Source: Kribbella amoyensis
Lineage (GTDB): Bacteria; Actinomycetota; Actinomycetes; Propionibacteriales; Kribbellaceae
Assembly: GCF_007828865.1 (NCBI RefSeq)
Contig: NZ_VIVK01000001.1
Span: forward strand, 434,001-498,000
Direction of reading: 5' to 3'
DNA: 64,000 nucleotides
Shown: piece after piece, positions 49,532-59,387 of the stretch
How positions within the stretch are numbered: the stretch's first letter is position 1
Layout of the letters: every line of letters begins with the position of its first letter
Notes under the pieces: generated by a model
What the model was told of the DNA's origin: nothing
Databases searched by the model: none
Seen by the model: the letters and a program-made list of their open reading frames with translations, nothing else
Made by a program: the position numbers and the translations under genes

Positions 49532-50634
49532 CCGACGACGACCTCGACCCGCTGGAACTCCTTCAGCTCCGTGTAGCCGGTGGTCGCCATCGCCCGCTTC
49601 AGCGCGCCGACCAGGTTCATCGTGCCGTCGGGCGCCCAGGACGGGCCGAACAGGATCTGCTCCATCGTGCCGGACAGGCCGACCTCGACCCGCTCACCGC
49701 GGGGCAGGTCCGCGTGCCACGCCTCGGCACCCCAGTGGAAGCCGCCACCCGGCGCGTCGCTCGCCCGGGCCAGCGGCGAGCCGACCATCACCGCGTCGGC
49801 GCCACAGGCGACCGCCTTCGCCACGTCACCGGACCGGCCGACCGACCCGTCGGCGATGACGTGCACGTACCGTCCGCCGGACTCGTCCATGTAGTCACGC
49901 CGGGCGGCCGCGACGTCCGCGACCGCCGAGGCCATCGGCACCGCGACGCCGAGCACCTTGCGGGTCGTGTGCGCGGCCCCGCCACCGAAGCCGACCAGGA
50001 CGCCGGCCGCGCCCGTCCGCATCAGGTGCAGCGCGGCCTGGTGGGTCGCGCAGCCACCGACGATGACCGGGACGTCGAGGTCGTAGATGAACTGCTTGAG
50101 GTTCAGCGGCTCGGCCTGGCCGGAGACGTGCTCTGCCGAGACCGTGGTGCCGCGGATGACGAAGAGGTCGACGCCCGCGTCCACGACGTGCTTGGAGAAC
50201 TGCTTGGTCCGCTGCGGCGACAGCGCCCCGGCCACGGTGACACCGGCGTCGCGGATCTCCTGCACCCGCTGGGCGATCAGCTCGGGCTTGATCGGCGCCG
50301 AGTAGATCTCCTGCAGCCGGGTGGTGACCTGCTCCCGGCCGAGGCTGGTGATCTCCTCGAGCAGCGAGGTCGGGTCCTCGTACCGGGTCCACAGGCCCTC
50401 GAGGTTCAGTACGCCGAGACCGCCGGCCTTGCCGATCGCGATCGCGGTGGCCGGCGACATCACCGAGTCCATCGGCGCGGCCAGGATCGGCAGCTCGAAC
50501 CGGTACGCGTCGATCTGCCAGGCGACCGAGACCTCCTCGGGGTCCCGGGTGCGTCGCGACGGCACGATCGCGATGTCGTCGAACGCGTACGCCTGCCGGC
50601 CCCGCTTGGCGCGGCCGATCTCGATCTCGGTCAT
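49528..50634 (-). CDS. guaB3: GuaB3 family IMP dehydrogenase-like protein
   Basis: A 368-residue TIM-barrel protein of the GuaB3 family, lacking the CBS pair. The N-terminus KRGRQAYAFDDIAIVPS, the LPILAAPMDSV strand and the ADGSVGRSGDVAKAVACGAD phosphate-binding region are conserved. The loop corresponding to the catalytic GSxCxTR of IMP dehydrogenase reads GGGAAHTTRKVLG, with no Cys, so ordinary IMP oxidation is doubtful. In mycobacteria guaB3 directly follows guaB2; here a two-gene cassette lies between them. Position supports the name, but activity does not follow from it. Confidence 0.88.
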   Translation of the reverse strand: MTEIEIGRAKRGRQAYAFDDIAIVPSRRTRDPEEVSVAWQIDAYRFELPILAAPMDSVMSPATAIAIGKAGGLGVLNLEGLWTRYEDPTSLLEEITSLGREQVTTRLQEIYSAPIKPELIAQRVQEIRDAGVTVAGALSPQRTKQFSKHVVDAGVDLFVIRGTTVSAEHVSGQAEPLNLKQFIYDLDVPVIVGGCATHQAALHLMRTGAAGVLVGFGGGAAHTTRKVLGVAVPMASAVADVAAARRDYMDESGGRYVHVIADGSVGRSGDVAKAVACGADAVMVGSPLARASDAPGGGFHWGAEAWHADLPRGERVEVGLSGTMEQILFGPSWAPDGTMNLVGALKRAMATTGYTELKEFQRVEVVVG

Positions 50635-50670
50635 GCGGGTCAGCTTACCGAGGGCACCGTGCGTCGACAG

Positions 50671-51339
50671 TCACTGGGCCAGCAACCGTTCGACCCACGA
50701 CCTCAGCCCTGGACAGCGATCGATCACCGCGTCCAGACCAGCCTCCCGGATCACCTCGATACCGTCGGTGACCTTGTCATAATCGGGCCAGCACCGCAGC
50801 ACCCGTTTCGATGGCGCCGTCGACGGCGAGTCGTTCAGCAGTTCTACGTCCCCGCCGACTGTCTCCGCCTCCTGGTTCAGGGCTTTCGCGACCGCTCTTT
50901 CCCCCAGCACGTCTGCCGCTCCGATCGCCGCGGCCAGGACCCAGGTCTCGAACTCGTGCAGGACGACATACGGCACGAAGCGCGGATGGTCGATCGCTGA
51001 CGCCATGGCCTGCGCACGGTGCTCGGCACAGCGACGCGGTTGATGTGGGCGGGCACAGCAGTCCGCGCCCGGGGCGTCTCGCGGATAGGCATAGAAGTCG
51101 ATCAGGATCGAGACCCATTGGAAGTTGCTGGCCTCGAGCAGCTTCCGCAGATCGCTGTCGTAGTGCCGCCAGCTCCCACCGCCGCCACGGAACGCCGTAC
51201 CGTCGGCCAGCCTGGACGTCTTGACGATCACCGGCTGGACATAGATCTCGAAGGCCTGCAGGTACGGCGCGAGAATCTCGCTCACGAAGGCAGATTCAGT
51301 CTGGCCCTCGACCACCAGAGCGATCTGGCGAAACCCCAT
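50671..51339 (-). CDS. DUF4276 family protein (TOPRIM-like), partner of AAA ATPase
   Basis: A 222-residue DUF4276-type protein. IALVVEGQTESAFV near the N-terminus is the acidic first strand of a TOPRIM-like nuclease or primase core, and VSILIDFYAYP gives a second acidic strand end. VLHEFETWVLA is the family's conserved HEFE motif. It starts within the stop of the AAA ATPase gene (TGATG), so the two are coupled. Pairs of an AAA_21/SMC-like ATPase and DUF4276 occur as mobile, defence-like cassettes; nuclease action on phage or plasmid DNA is a hypothesis. Confidence 0.78.
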   Translation of the reverse strand: MGFRQIALVVEGQTESAFVSEILAPYLQAFEIYVQPVIVKTSRLADGTAFRGGGGSWRHYDSDLRKLLEASNFQWVSILIDFYAYPRDAPGADCCARPHQPRRCAEHRAQAMASAIDHPRFVPYVVLHEFETWVLAAAIGAADVLGERAVAKALNQEAETVGGDVELLNDSPSTAPSKRVLRCWPDYDKVTDGIEVIREAGLDAVIDRCPGLRSWVERLLAQ

Positions 51340-52475
51340 CAGCTCACCACGCGCGGCGAATCATCCGGCCGCGGACGGCCACCCAGGAGATTCTTCTCCC
51401 AGAGTTCGCCCAAGGAGTAGTCGGCCAACCACTCCTCCAGCGCCGCGGGGTCTGGGCGCTGGATCTGAGTACCTGCTCCGGTACGTTCGACGATTGCTAC
51501 TTCCTCGACGCTGAACTGCTCCAGCAGCGTCACGGACTGGGTGGCGGCCACAACACGTCGATCCTTCGCCGCCCGCCGGAGCAGGGCGGCGAGCTGGTGG
51601 ATCGCGAACGGATGCAGCCCGAGCTCCGGCTCGTCGAGGACGATGGTGCCCGGTGCGTTGTCCTGGAGCAGCAGGACCGCCAGACACACGAAACGTAGGG
51701 TCCCGTCGCTGAGGTTGTCGGCCGAGAACACAGAGTCCAGACCGCGCTCTCGCCAGCGCAGCCGGATCGAGTTGCCTTCGGTTTCGAGGACGAAGTCGTC
51801 GAAGTACGGCGCCACGGTACGGACGGTTCGGACGATCCTGCGATAGCTCGTTGGATCCGCTGACCTCAACCGCAGCAGCACGGCCGCGAGGTTCCGGGCG
51901 TCGGGGGCCAAAGTGAGGTTGTCGGCGGGATCGATCCTGCGCTTGACCGGCGCGTCAGCGCTGGTGTCGTCGAAATGGAAGACCCGGCAGCCGGCCACCA
52001 CGCTCAGTACGTAGGCGGCCTTGGCCTCCTGCTCGGCCTCGGCTCGCAGCCGGCTTTCTCTGGCCGCGCCGAGTTCCGTTGTGTACGGCCTCGGATACCT
52101 GGCGCGGTCGTGCAGCAGCATCGTCTCCCGAACGATCCCGGTGTCGTCGGTCGAGGCCGCGACCTCGACCCGGTAGCCGTTGGAGACGTCCCGTTTCCAG
52201 TCACCCCAGACCTCGAGTTCGATCGCCTCGGGCGTCCGGCTCGGATCGGTCGGTCGATGCAGCAGCCCGGCGAAGCCACCCCGAGTGACCAGAGTGTCGT
52301 TCAGTTGCCGATCAATGATCCTGCCGAGCCATTCGAAGGCATCGACGACGTTGCTCTTGCCCGCGCCGTTGGGACCGACCAGCAAGGTGACCGAGCTGGA
52401 CAGCTCGAGGACCGCGTGGCTGAGCGACGTCAACCCACGAACCTCGAGCTTGCGCAGTGGCACCTCAGCAGCCAC
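51339..52475 (-). CDS. AAA_21/SMC-like ATPase of a putative defence cassette
   Basis: A 378-residue ABC/SMC-like ATPase. Walker A is GPNGAGKS near residue 40, the signature is LSDGTLRF, and Walker B with the catalytic Glu is TIVLDEPELGLHP, followed by the VVAATQSVTLLEQF H/switch region. This is the AAA_21 layout of RecF/OLD-type ATPases. GTG at 52475 is chosen because GGGAGG is five bases upstream; a TTG 14 codons earlier lies inside a perfect palindrome and has no ribosome site. The pair of genes interrupts the usual guaB-guaB3 neighbourhood. Confidence 0.82.
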   Translation of the reverse strand: MAAEVPLRKLEVRGLTSLSHAVLELSSSVTLLVGPNGAGKSNVVDAFEWLGRIIDRQLNDTLVTRGGFAGLLHRPTDPSRTPEAIELEVWGDWKRDVSNGYRVEVAASTDDTGIVRETMLLHDRARYPRPYTTELGAARESRLRAEAEQEAKAAYVLSVVAGCRVFHFDDTSADAPVKRRIDPADNLTLAPDARNLAAVLLRLRSADPTSYRRIVRTVRTVAPYFDDFVLETEGNSIRLRWRERGLDSVFSADNLSDGTLRFVCLAVLLLQDNAPGTIVLDEPELGLHPFAIHQLAALLRRAAKDRRVVAATQSVTLLEQFSVEEVAIVERTGAGTQIQRPDPAALEEWLADYSLGELWEKNLLGGRPRPDDSPRVVS

Positions 52476-52502
52476 ACCGGCCTCCCACGAAGTGATGGAA
52501 TT

Positions 52503-52519
52503 CCTTGTCAGTGACAAGG
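52503..52519. promoter_or_regulatory. Perfect palindrome, candidate operator of the ATPase/DUF4276 cassette
   Basis: CCTTGTCAGTGACAAGG has perfect eight-base arms around one central base. It lies 28 bases upstream of the chosen start of the ATPase gene, between it and guaB. This is a typical operator place for an autoregulated cassette, but no dedicated regulator gene is present. Confidence 0.5.
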
Positions 52520-52569
52520 TATTCGGTTTCCTCGCCGAAAGCCGGGTACGCCGTCAGCCTGTGGCCGAT

Positions 52570-54213
<1,644 letters not shown>

Positions 54214-54231
54214 TCAGGGCCCGGTGCTCGG

Positions 54232-55863
54232 TCAGCGGCCGTTCGTCGGGTGGTTCAGCACCCAGAGGATCTGCCGCAGGGTGGCCGGATTCATCGAGCC
54301 GTGGGCCCGGTCGATCGCGGCGTGCCTGCCCTCGGCGTACCGGCCGCTGGAGTGCTTGCCCTTGGCGTACTGCGCCTTCGCCCAGCCCAGCGTGTACCGG
54401 CCGTTGGAGTGCTTGGCCGCGTCCTCGAAGCCCTTGCCGAAGTACTGCTCGAGGCGGTCCGGCAGCGGGGCCGTGGTACCGCTCGGGGTCGGCAGGACGG
54501 TCTTCAGCAGGTCGGCCGGAGCCGGCGCCGCGGTCTCGTCACCGGTCGGGTCGGCCTGCGTGCTCCCACCGGTGCCCGCGGTCCCGCCCGTCGGCGTGTC
54601 CGCCGTACCACCGGCCGGGGCGTCCGTCGTTCCACCCGTCGGGGCGTCCGTGGTCCCACCGGTCGGGGATTCGGTCGTACCGCCGGACGGCGTGTCCGTG
54701 GTCCCACCGGTCGTGGTGTCCGTGGTCCCGCCCGTCGGGGTGTCGGTCGTCCCGTCGGTCGGCTTGGTCTCGGTCGTCGGGAGCTCGCCGGGCAGCGTCT
54801 CCCCGGTCGGGAGGTCGCCCGTCGGGAGATCGCCCGGCTGGCCGCCGCCGTCGGTCGGCTGCTCGCCGACCGTCGAGTCGCCGGTCGAGTCGCCCGTGGA
54901 GTCGCCGGTCGAGGTCTCGCCGGTGTCCTGGGTCGGGGCCGTGGTCGGGTTGTCGCCCGGGACCGGGTTGTTGGTCGAACCGTTGTCCGAGGTCGGGTCG
55001 TCCGACGGCGTCGGCGTAGGCGTCGTCTGGTCGGTCGGGTCGGACGCCGGCGGCTCGGTCGGGTCGCCCGAGGGCTGCGTCGGGTCGTCCGTCGGGTCGT
55101 CCGTCGGCTGCGTCGGGTCGTCGGTGGGATCGGCCGTCGGGTCGCCGGTCGGCTCGTCCGGCTTGTCAGCCGGCGGGTCGGTCGGCTGAGCGCCCGGCTT
55201 GTCGACCTTGCCCTCCGGCGGCAGGGGCGGCGGCAGCTTCGGGTCGTCCTTGGGCGCCGGCTTCTGGACCAGCGGCGGCTGCGGCCGGGCGAGCTGGGTC
55301 GGGCCGGGCAGACCGTCGAGGTCCGCCGGGAACCGCTCGGTGACCTCCTCGTCCTCCGTCGCGACCTCGGCCTCGTCCAGCTTGGCCTGCTGGTTCTCCC
55401 GAAGGATCTTCTGGGCCTTGACGATCTTCGACTTGTCGCCGACCGCCATTCCCTCGAGTTTGTCGGTCGGGAAGCTGGTCTCCGGCCGGAGCCCGTCGAC
55501 GACCTTCTCGACGATCTTCTCGTACGGCGCGAGCGGGTCACCGTTGACGGCCGCGGCCACCCCGGACACCGACAGCGCGGCCACCGCGGCCACCCCCACG
55601 GCCAGGCCGCGGGCGGCCATCTTGCGGGCCAGCGGATCGGTCACCGGGTTCAGCGCGGCGCAGCGCGCCAGGAACGACTCGGGGTCGTCGATCGTCTCGA
55701 CCGGCAGCTCGTCCTCCACCTCGACCGCCAGCCGCAGATCGGCCAGCAGCTTCAGGGCGGGATCGTGCTCCCCGGCCTCGCAGGCGGAATCCCCACCGGC
55801 TGCGAGCAGGTCGAGCAGCGCGTCGTCGGCTTCGATCGCGTCGAAATCAAAGCGCTCAGCCAT
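54232..55863 (-). CDS. rsdA: Anti-sigma-D factor RsdA-like membrane protein
   Basis: A 543-residue protein. The N-terminal 75 residues (RFDFDAIEADDALLDLLAAG and the LADLRLAVEVEDEL helix) match the sigma-binding part of RsdA, which holds SigD at the membrane. One membrane helix is at about 108-130 (LAVGVAAVAALSVSGVAAAV). The outside region has a helix, a very long Pro/Thr/Gly/Asp-rich linker (about 200-450) and an ordered 70-residue C-terminus (YFGKGFEDAAKHSNGRYTLG). Its ATG overlaps the sigma gene by eight bases with GGAGGAG upstream. Degradation of RsdA frees SigD in mycobacteria. Confidence 0.8.
   Translation of the reverse strand: MAERFDFDAIEADDALLDLLAAGGDSACEAGEHDPALKLLADLRLAVEVEDELPVETIDDPESFLARCAALNPVTDPLARKMAARGLAVGVAAVAALSVSGVAAAVNGDPLAPYEKIVEKVVDGLRPETSFPTDKLEGMAVGDKSKIVKAQKILRENQQAKLDEAEVATEDEEVTERFPADLDGLPGPTQLARPQPPLVQKPAPKDDPKLPPPLPPEGKVDKPGAQPTDPPADKPDEPTGDPTADPTDDPTQPTDDPTDDPTQPSGDPTEPPASDPTDQTTPTPTPSDDPTSDNGSTNNPVPGDNPTTAPTQDTGETSTGDSTGDSTGDSTVGEQPTDGGGQPGDLPTGDLPTGETLPGELPTTETKPTDGTTDTPTGGTTDTTTGGTTDTPSGGTTESPTGGTTDAPTGGTTDAPAGGTADTPTGGTAGTGGSTQADPTGDETAAPAPADLLKTVLPTPSGTTAPLPDRLEQYFGKGFEDAAKHSNGRYTLGWAKAQYAKGKHSSGRYAEGRHAAIDRAHGSMNPATLRQILWVLNHPTNGR
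54580..54760. repeat. 21-bp repeats in the rsdA-like gene
   Basis: About eight imperfect 21-base units encode a seven-residue repeat of the TPTGGTTD type in the extracytoplasmic linker of the anti-sigma protein. A separate DPT/DDPTQP repeat lies nearer the membrane helix. The units are similar enough for length variation. Confidence 0.7.
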
Positions 55864-56476
55864 GCCGCTCCTCCCCTGCTCCTCGTCCCTGCTTTGCCTC
55901 ATGCCCCACAAACCCCCTGAGCGTGTTCAACGCCCGATGTTGTGCGACCCTCACCGCCCCCGGTGTCATCCCCAGTGCCCGGCCGGTCTCCTCGGCTGAC
56001 ATCCCCGCAACCACCCGGAGCCGCAGAATCTCCCGCAGCTTCTCCGGCAACCTGTCCAGCAGGCCCACGATGTGCTGGACCTCGGAATGCCTGACGGCGC
56101 GCTCCTCCGGCGTCGGCGCCTCGTCGGCACCGTCCGGCAGGTCCGGCGTGGACAGGTCGGCCACCGCGAACGCGCGCTGCGCGTCGGCGACCTTGCGCGC
56201 CGCGATCCCGTACACGAAGGCCTCGAACGGCCGGCCCTCGTCCCGGTACCGGCTCAGCGCGCCGAACACCGCCACGCACACTTCCTGCGCGACGTCGTCG
56301 ACCATGTCGGCCCCGCCGGGGTAGGTCCACAGCCTCGACCGCACATAGCGGTGGGCGACCGCACGCACCCGGGTGAGCAGATCGTTCAGGGCGGCGGCGT
56401 CGCCTTCGCCGGCCAGCGCGGCCAGATCCCTGAGCTCGACCCGGTCTTGGGTGTGCGGTGATTGGACCTCGGTCAC
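55856..56476 (-). CDS. sigD: ECF sigma factor, SigD/ShbA family
   Basis: A 206-residue sigma factor. Region 2 contains HRYVRSRLW, MVDDVAQEVCVAVFGAL and FEAFVYGIAARKVADAQR; region 4 contains LPEKLREILRLRVVAGMSAE and LGMTPGAVRVAQHRAL. The short region 2 and the RsdA-like partner point to the SigD family, whose Streptomyces member ShbA drives transcription of the principal sigma gene hrdB. The GTG start is at 56476 with a G-rich ribosome site. Confidence 0.88.
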   Translation of the reverse strand: MTEVQSPHTQDRVELRDLAALAGEGDAAALNDLLTRVRAVAHRYVRSRLWTYPGGADMVDDVAQEVCVAVFGALSRYRDEGRPFEAFVYGIAARKVADAQRAFAVADLSTPDLPDGADEAPTPEERAVRHSEVQHIVGLLDRLPEKLREILRLRVVAGMSAEETGRALGMTPGAVRVAQHRALNTLRGFVGHEAKQGRGAGEERHG

Positions 56477-56633
56477 CCCTCGCCCCCCTCGTGTCGGACC
56501 GGTCAGCCTGAAAGATGGTACGACCCGGCCATCCCTTTGCCTAGTGGCAATTCGTGATCACGGGCCATTTTTCGCTACGAACGGTGAACACAAGACCGAA
56601 GCCCCGGCCGGCCCGGGACCAAAGTCCCGGTGG

Positions 56634-58157
56634 TCAGCTCGGTCGCGGGAGATGGATGCCGTACTGGGCGATCTTGCGGTAGATCGTTGCCCGGCTCATC
56701 CCGAGCTCCTCGGCGGCCTGCCGCATCGAGATCCCGGGCTGGGTGAGGACGCGGATGATCTCGTCCCGCTCGAAGGTCTCGATCCTGGTCAGCCGGTGCG
56801 TCGTGTCGGACAACAGCGTGCCGGGCAGGTGCCGGACGTCGATCCGGTCGGTCCGGCGGGCAGCCTCCTTGACGATGCGGTGCAGCTCGGCGACGTTGCC
56901 CGGCCAGGCGTGGTCCCGCAGCACGTGCTCGGCCGCCGGGGTGAGGGCGACCTCGCGACCACGGGCCCGTTGCGCGGCGTACCGGGCCAGCGGCAGCACG
57001 TCCTCGGGCCGGTCGCGCAGCGGTGGGACCTGGACGACCGTGTCGACCAACGCGGCCAGCGCCGGCGGGATGTCCTCGAACCGTTCCGCGGTCATCGACA
57101 GCGGTAGCGGCGCCACCGTGGGTCCGCGGTCGCGCCGGGCCCGGACGACCAGGTCGCGCAGGCGTTCGGCGACCCAGACCGGCAGTGTGTCGACGTCCCG
57201 GACGACGACGGCCGTGTGCGGTTTGCCGAGCTCGGGGGTCCAGAGGGCGAGCCAGGCGTCGATGTCCTGCGGGGCCGGTGGGCTCGCGGCCAGGATCCGT
57301 TCGCGCGGGCGGCTCAGCCGTTCGGCCTGGGCCAGCACGGTGGTACGCCCCGAGCCCGGCTCGCCGATCGCGGCCACCACGCGGCCCGCCGTGACCGCGT
57401 CCTTCGTCAACGACAGCACGCTCTCCCAGGCCGAGGACAACGCCCGCAGCGTCCCGGATCCGGGCTCCAGCCGCGAGGTCTCGACCCGGAAGACCTCGCC
57501 CCGCGGTGTCGGCCGGGGACGGCGGCCCTGCGATCGCGCGAGCATCAGGGCCGTCGTGTTGTTGGCCGCGGACTGGGCCAGCGCCAGCAGGAGTTCGCTG
57601 GACGACTGGCACCAGGTGGTGAGGTTGACGCTCCCCTCCAACCGGCCGGTCAGCGGGTCCAGGACCGGGACCGCGGCACAGGTGTACGTGCACAGGCTCA
57701 ACGCGTAGTGCTCCTCGGCGCGGACCAAGGTGGGGACGCGGTCGGCCAGCGCGAGACCGAGCCCGTTCGTCCCGGCCTCTCGCTCGGAGTACGCGAATCC
57801 GGGTGCGAGGTGGACGTCGTCGAGGGCGCGCAGCAGGCTGTGGTCGCCGGAGAGCCGGTTCAGGACCAGGCCATCCGCGTCGGTGAGCATCAGGCTGATC
57901 GGCTCGGACGAGAGGGTGCGGTGCAGGTCGGTCAGCACCTCTTGCCCGCATTGGAAGAACAACGAGTCCTGGTCGAACGTCCCGGTGAACACGGGCTCGA
58001 CGTCGTCCAGCGAGACGCCGTAGTCCTGACTACGTTGCCAGGAGGCCAGCAACCGTTTCGGCAGGGCTCCGACGGGAGCCAGGTCGGCCCCGACCGGTAC
58101 CTCGGTACCGAGGCGTTGGTGCAGCAACGCCCGCTCCGGCAGCTCCGCGTCGTCCAC
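56634..58157 (-). CDS. AcoR/MimR-type regulator: GAF, degenerate AAA, Fis HTH
   Basis: A 507-residue regulator of the acetoin/propane type. The N-terminal half holds a GAF-like sensor (SLMLTDADGLVLNRLSGD, EAGTNGLGLAL). The AAA domain is degenerate: Walker A reads GEPGSGRTT with Arg in place of Lys, and the sigma-54 contact loop GAFTGA is missing. This fits actinomycetes, which lack sigma-54. The C-terminus is a Fis-type HTH (SMRQAAEELGMSRATIYRKI). Mycobacterial MimR, which switches on the propane/acetone monooxygenase genes, has this layout. It is divergent from the amidohydrolase operon with twin palindromes between. Confidence 0.85.
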   Translation of the reverse strand: MDDAELPERALLHQRLGTEVPVGADLAPVGALPKRLLASWQRSQDYGVSLDDVEPVFTGTFDQDSLFFQCGQEVLTDLHRTLSSEPISLMLTDADGLVLNRLSGDHSLLRALDDVHLAPGFAYSEREAGTNGLGLALADRVPTLVRAEEHYALSLCTYTCAAVPVLDPLTGRLEGSVNLTTWCQSSSELLLALAQSAANNTTALMLARSQGRRPRPTPRGEVFRVETSRLEPGSGTLRALSSAWESVLSLTKDAVTAGRVVAAIGEPGSGRTTVLAQAERLSRPRERILAASPPAPQDIDAWLALWTPELGKPHTAVVVRDVDTLPVWVAERLRDLVVRARRDRGPTVAPLPLSMTAERFEDIPPALAALVDTVVQVPPLRDRPEDVLPLARYAAQRARGREVALTPAAEHVLRDHAWPGNVAELHRIVKEAARRTDRIDVRHLPGTLLSDTTHRLTRIETFERDEIIRVLTQPGISMRQAAEELGMSRATIYRKIAQYGIHLPRPS

Positions 58158-58229
58158 GGCTGCCCCCTCTCACCAGATGAGGATGCCGCCGACCATACCG
58201 CCGGGTGTCGCGACCGGCGACGGGTCGTG

Positions 58230-58267
58230 GTCTCAAATTGAGACAACGGGACGTCTCACATTGAGAC
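58230..58267. promoter_or_regulatory. Twin GTCTCA-N3-TGAGAC operators
   Basis: GTCTCAAATTGAGAC at 58230-58244 and GTCTCACATTGAGAC at 58253-58267 are two perfect palindromes with three-base spacers, 23 bases apart centre to centre. They lie between the divergent regulator and amidohydrolase genes, about 75 bases before the latter's ATG. AcoR/MimR-type activators bind inverted repeats with TGAGAC-like half-sites, so these are probably this regulator's sites. Confidence 0.75.
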
Positions 58268-58342
58268 GATCGCCCGGTCCCGCCGGTCCCGGATCCGCGC
58301 CTACCTTCGCCACATTCCGTGACTCGAGGGAGGACGACCACC

Positions 58343-59386
58343 ATGTACACCAGCAACGGCGAGAGCTACTTCGTCGTCGACGCCCACATCGCCCTGTGGG
58401 ACGGCCGGCCGGAGAACCAGCGCAACCTCCACGGCAAGCAGTTCATCGACTGCTTCTACGACTACCACCGCAACCTGTCCCCCGAGACGGAGGTGTGGAG
58501 CTACGAGGACTACCTGTACCAAGGCGGCGAGCGGCTGATGAAGGACCTCTTCGCCGACGGGTACGTGGACCACGCGATCTTCCAGCCCGCGTTCCTCGGC
58601 GAGTTCTACCACCGCGGTTTCGGCCAGACCGAGGAGGCGTTCGCGCTGGCCTCCGCGCACCCGGACAAGCTCACGTACAACCACAACTTCGACCCGCGCA
58701 ACGGTGAGGCCGGGCTGGACCAGCTCCGCGCCGACGCCGAACGGTTCGGGCTGAAGGGGGTCAAGCTCTACACCGCCGAGTGGCACGGCGACTCGCGCGG
58801 CTGGCGGCTCGACGACCCGTGGGCCTACCGGTACTTCGAGGTCTGCCGCGAGCTCGGCATCACCAACATCCACGTCCACAAGGGCCCCACCATCCGGCCG
58901 CTGGACCGGGACGCGTTCGACGTGAAGGACATCGACCACGTCGCCACCGACTTCACCGATCTCAACTTCGTCGTCGAGCACTGCGGCCTGCCGCGGCTGG
59001 AGGACTTCTGCTGGATCGCCACCCAGGAGCCCAACGTGCACGCCGGGCTGGCGGTCGCGATGCCGTTCATCCACACCCGGCCGAAGTACTTCGGGCAGAT
59101 CATCGGCGAGCTGCTGTACTGGATCGGCGAGGACCGGATCCAGTTCTCCTCCGACTACGCGCTCTGGACGCCGAAGTGGCTGGTCGAGGCGTTCGCGGCC
59201 TTCGAGATCCCGGCCGAGCTGTCGGAGTACGCGCCGCTGACGGTCGCGCAGAAGAAGAAGATCCTCGGCCTGAACGCGGCCAAGATGTACGGCCTCGAGG
59301 TCCCCGCCGAACTGCGGCTGCCGGACGCGGACGAGACCGCCACCGGACCCCGGGGCGCGGACGAGTCCGACCTGGTGAAGGCCTGA
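58343..59386 (+). CDS. Amidohydrolase family protein of propane-monooxygenase-type clusters
   Basis: A 347-residue TIM-barrel protein of the amidohydrolase 2 family. It resembles the amidohydrolase encoded directly after the diiron propane monooxygenase genes in Rhodococcus and mycobacteria (prm/mim clusters). Key segments are KGVKLYTAEWHGDSRGW, ITNIHVHKGPTIRPLDRDAF, VEHCGLPRLEDFCW and FSSDYALWTP. The first metal motif reads DAHIA, so the second His of an HxH pair is not there; the protein may not be a hydrolase. GGGAGGA precedes the ATG at 58343. It heads a three-gene operon. Confidence 0.85.
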   Translation: MYTSNGESYFVVDAHIALWDGRPENQRNLHGKQFIDCFYDYHRNLSPETEVWSYEDYLYQGGERLMKDLFADGYVDHAIFQPAFLGEFYHRGFGQTEEAFALASAHPDKLTYNHNFDPRNGEAGLDQLRADAERFGLKGVKLYTAEWHGDSRGWRLDDPWAYRYFEVCRELGITNIHVHKGPTIRPLDRDAFDVKDIDHVATDFTDLNFVVEHCGLPRLEDFCWIATQEPNVHAGLAVAMPFIHTRPKYFGQIIGELLYWIGEDRIQFSSDYALWTPKWLVEAFAAFEIPAELSEYAPLTVAQKKKILGLNAAKMYGLEVPAELRLPDADETATGPRGADESDLVKA

Positions 59387-59387
59387 C

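Noticed and set aside
54580..54760. CRISPR or noncoding repeat array
   Set aside because: The 21-base units are in-frame coding repeats of the rsdA-like linker.
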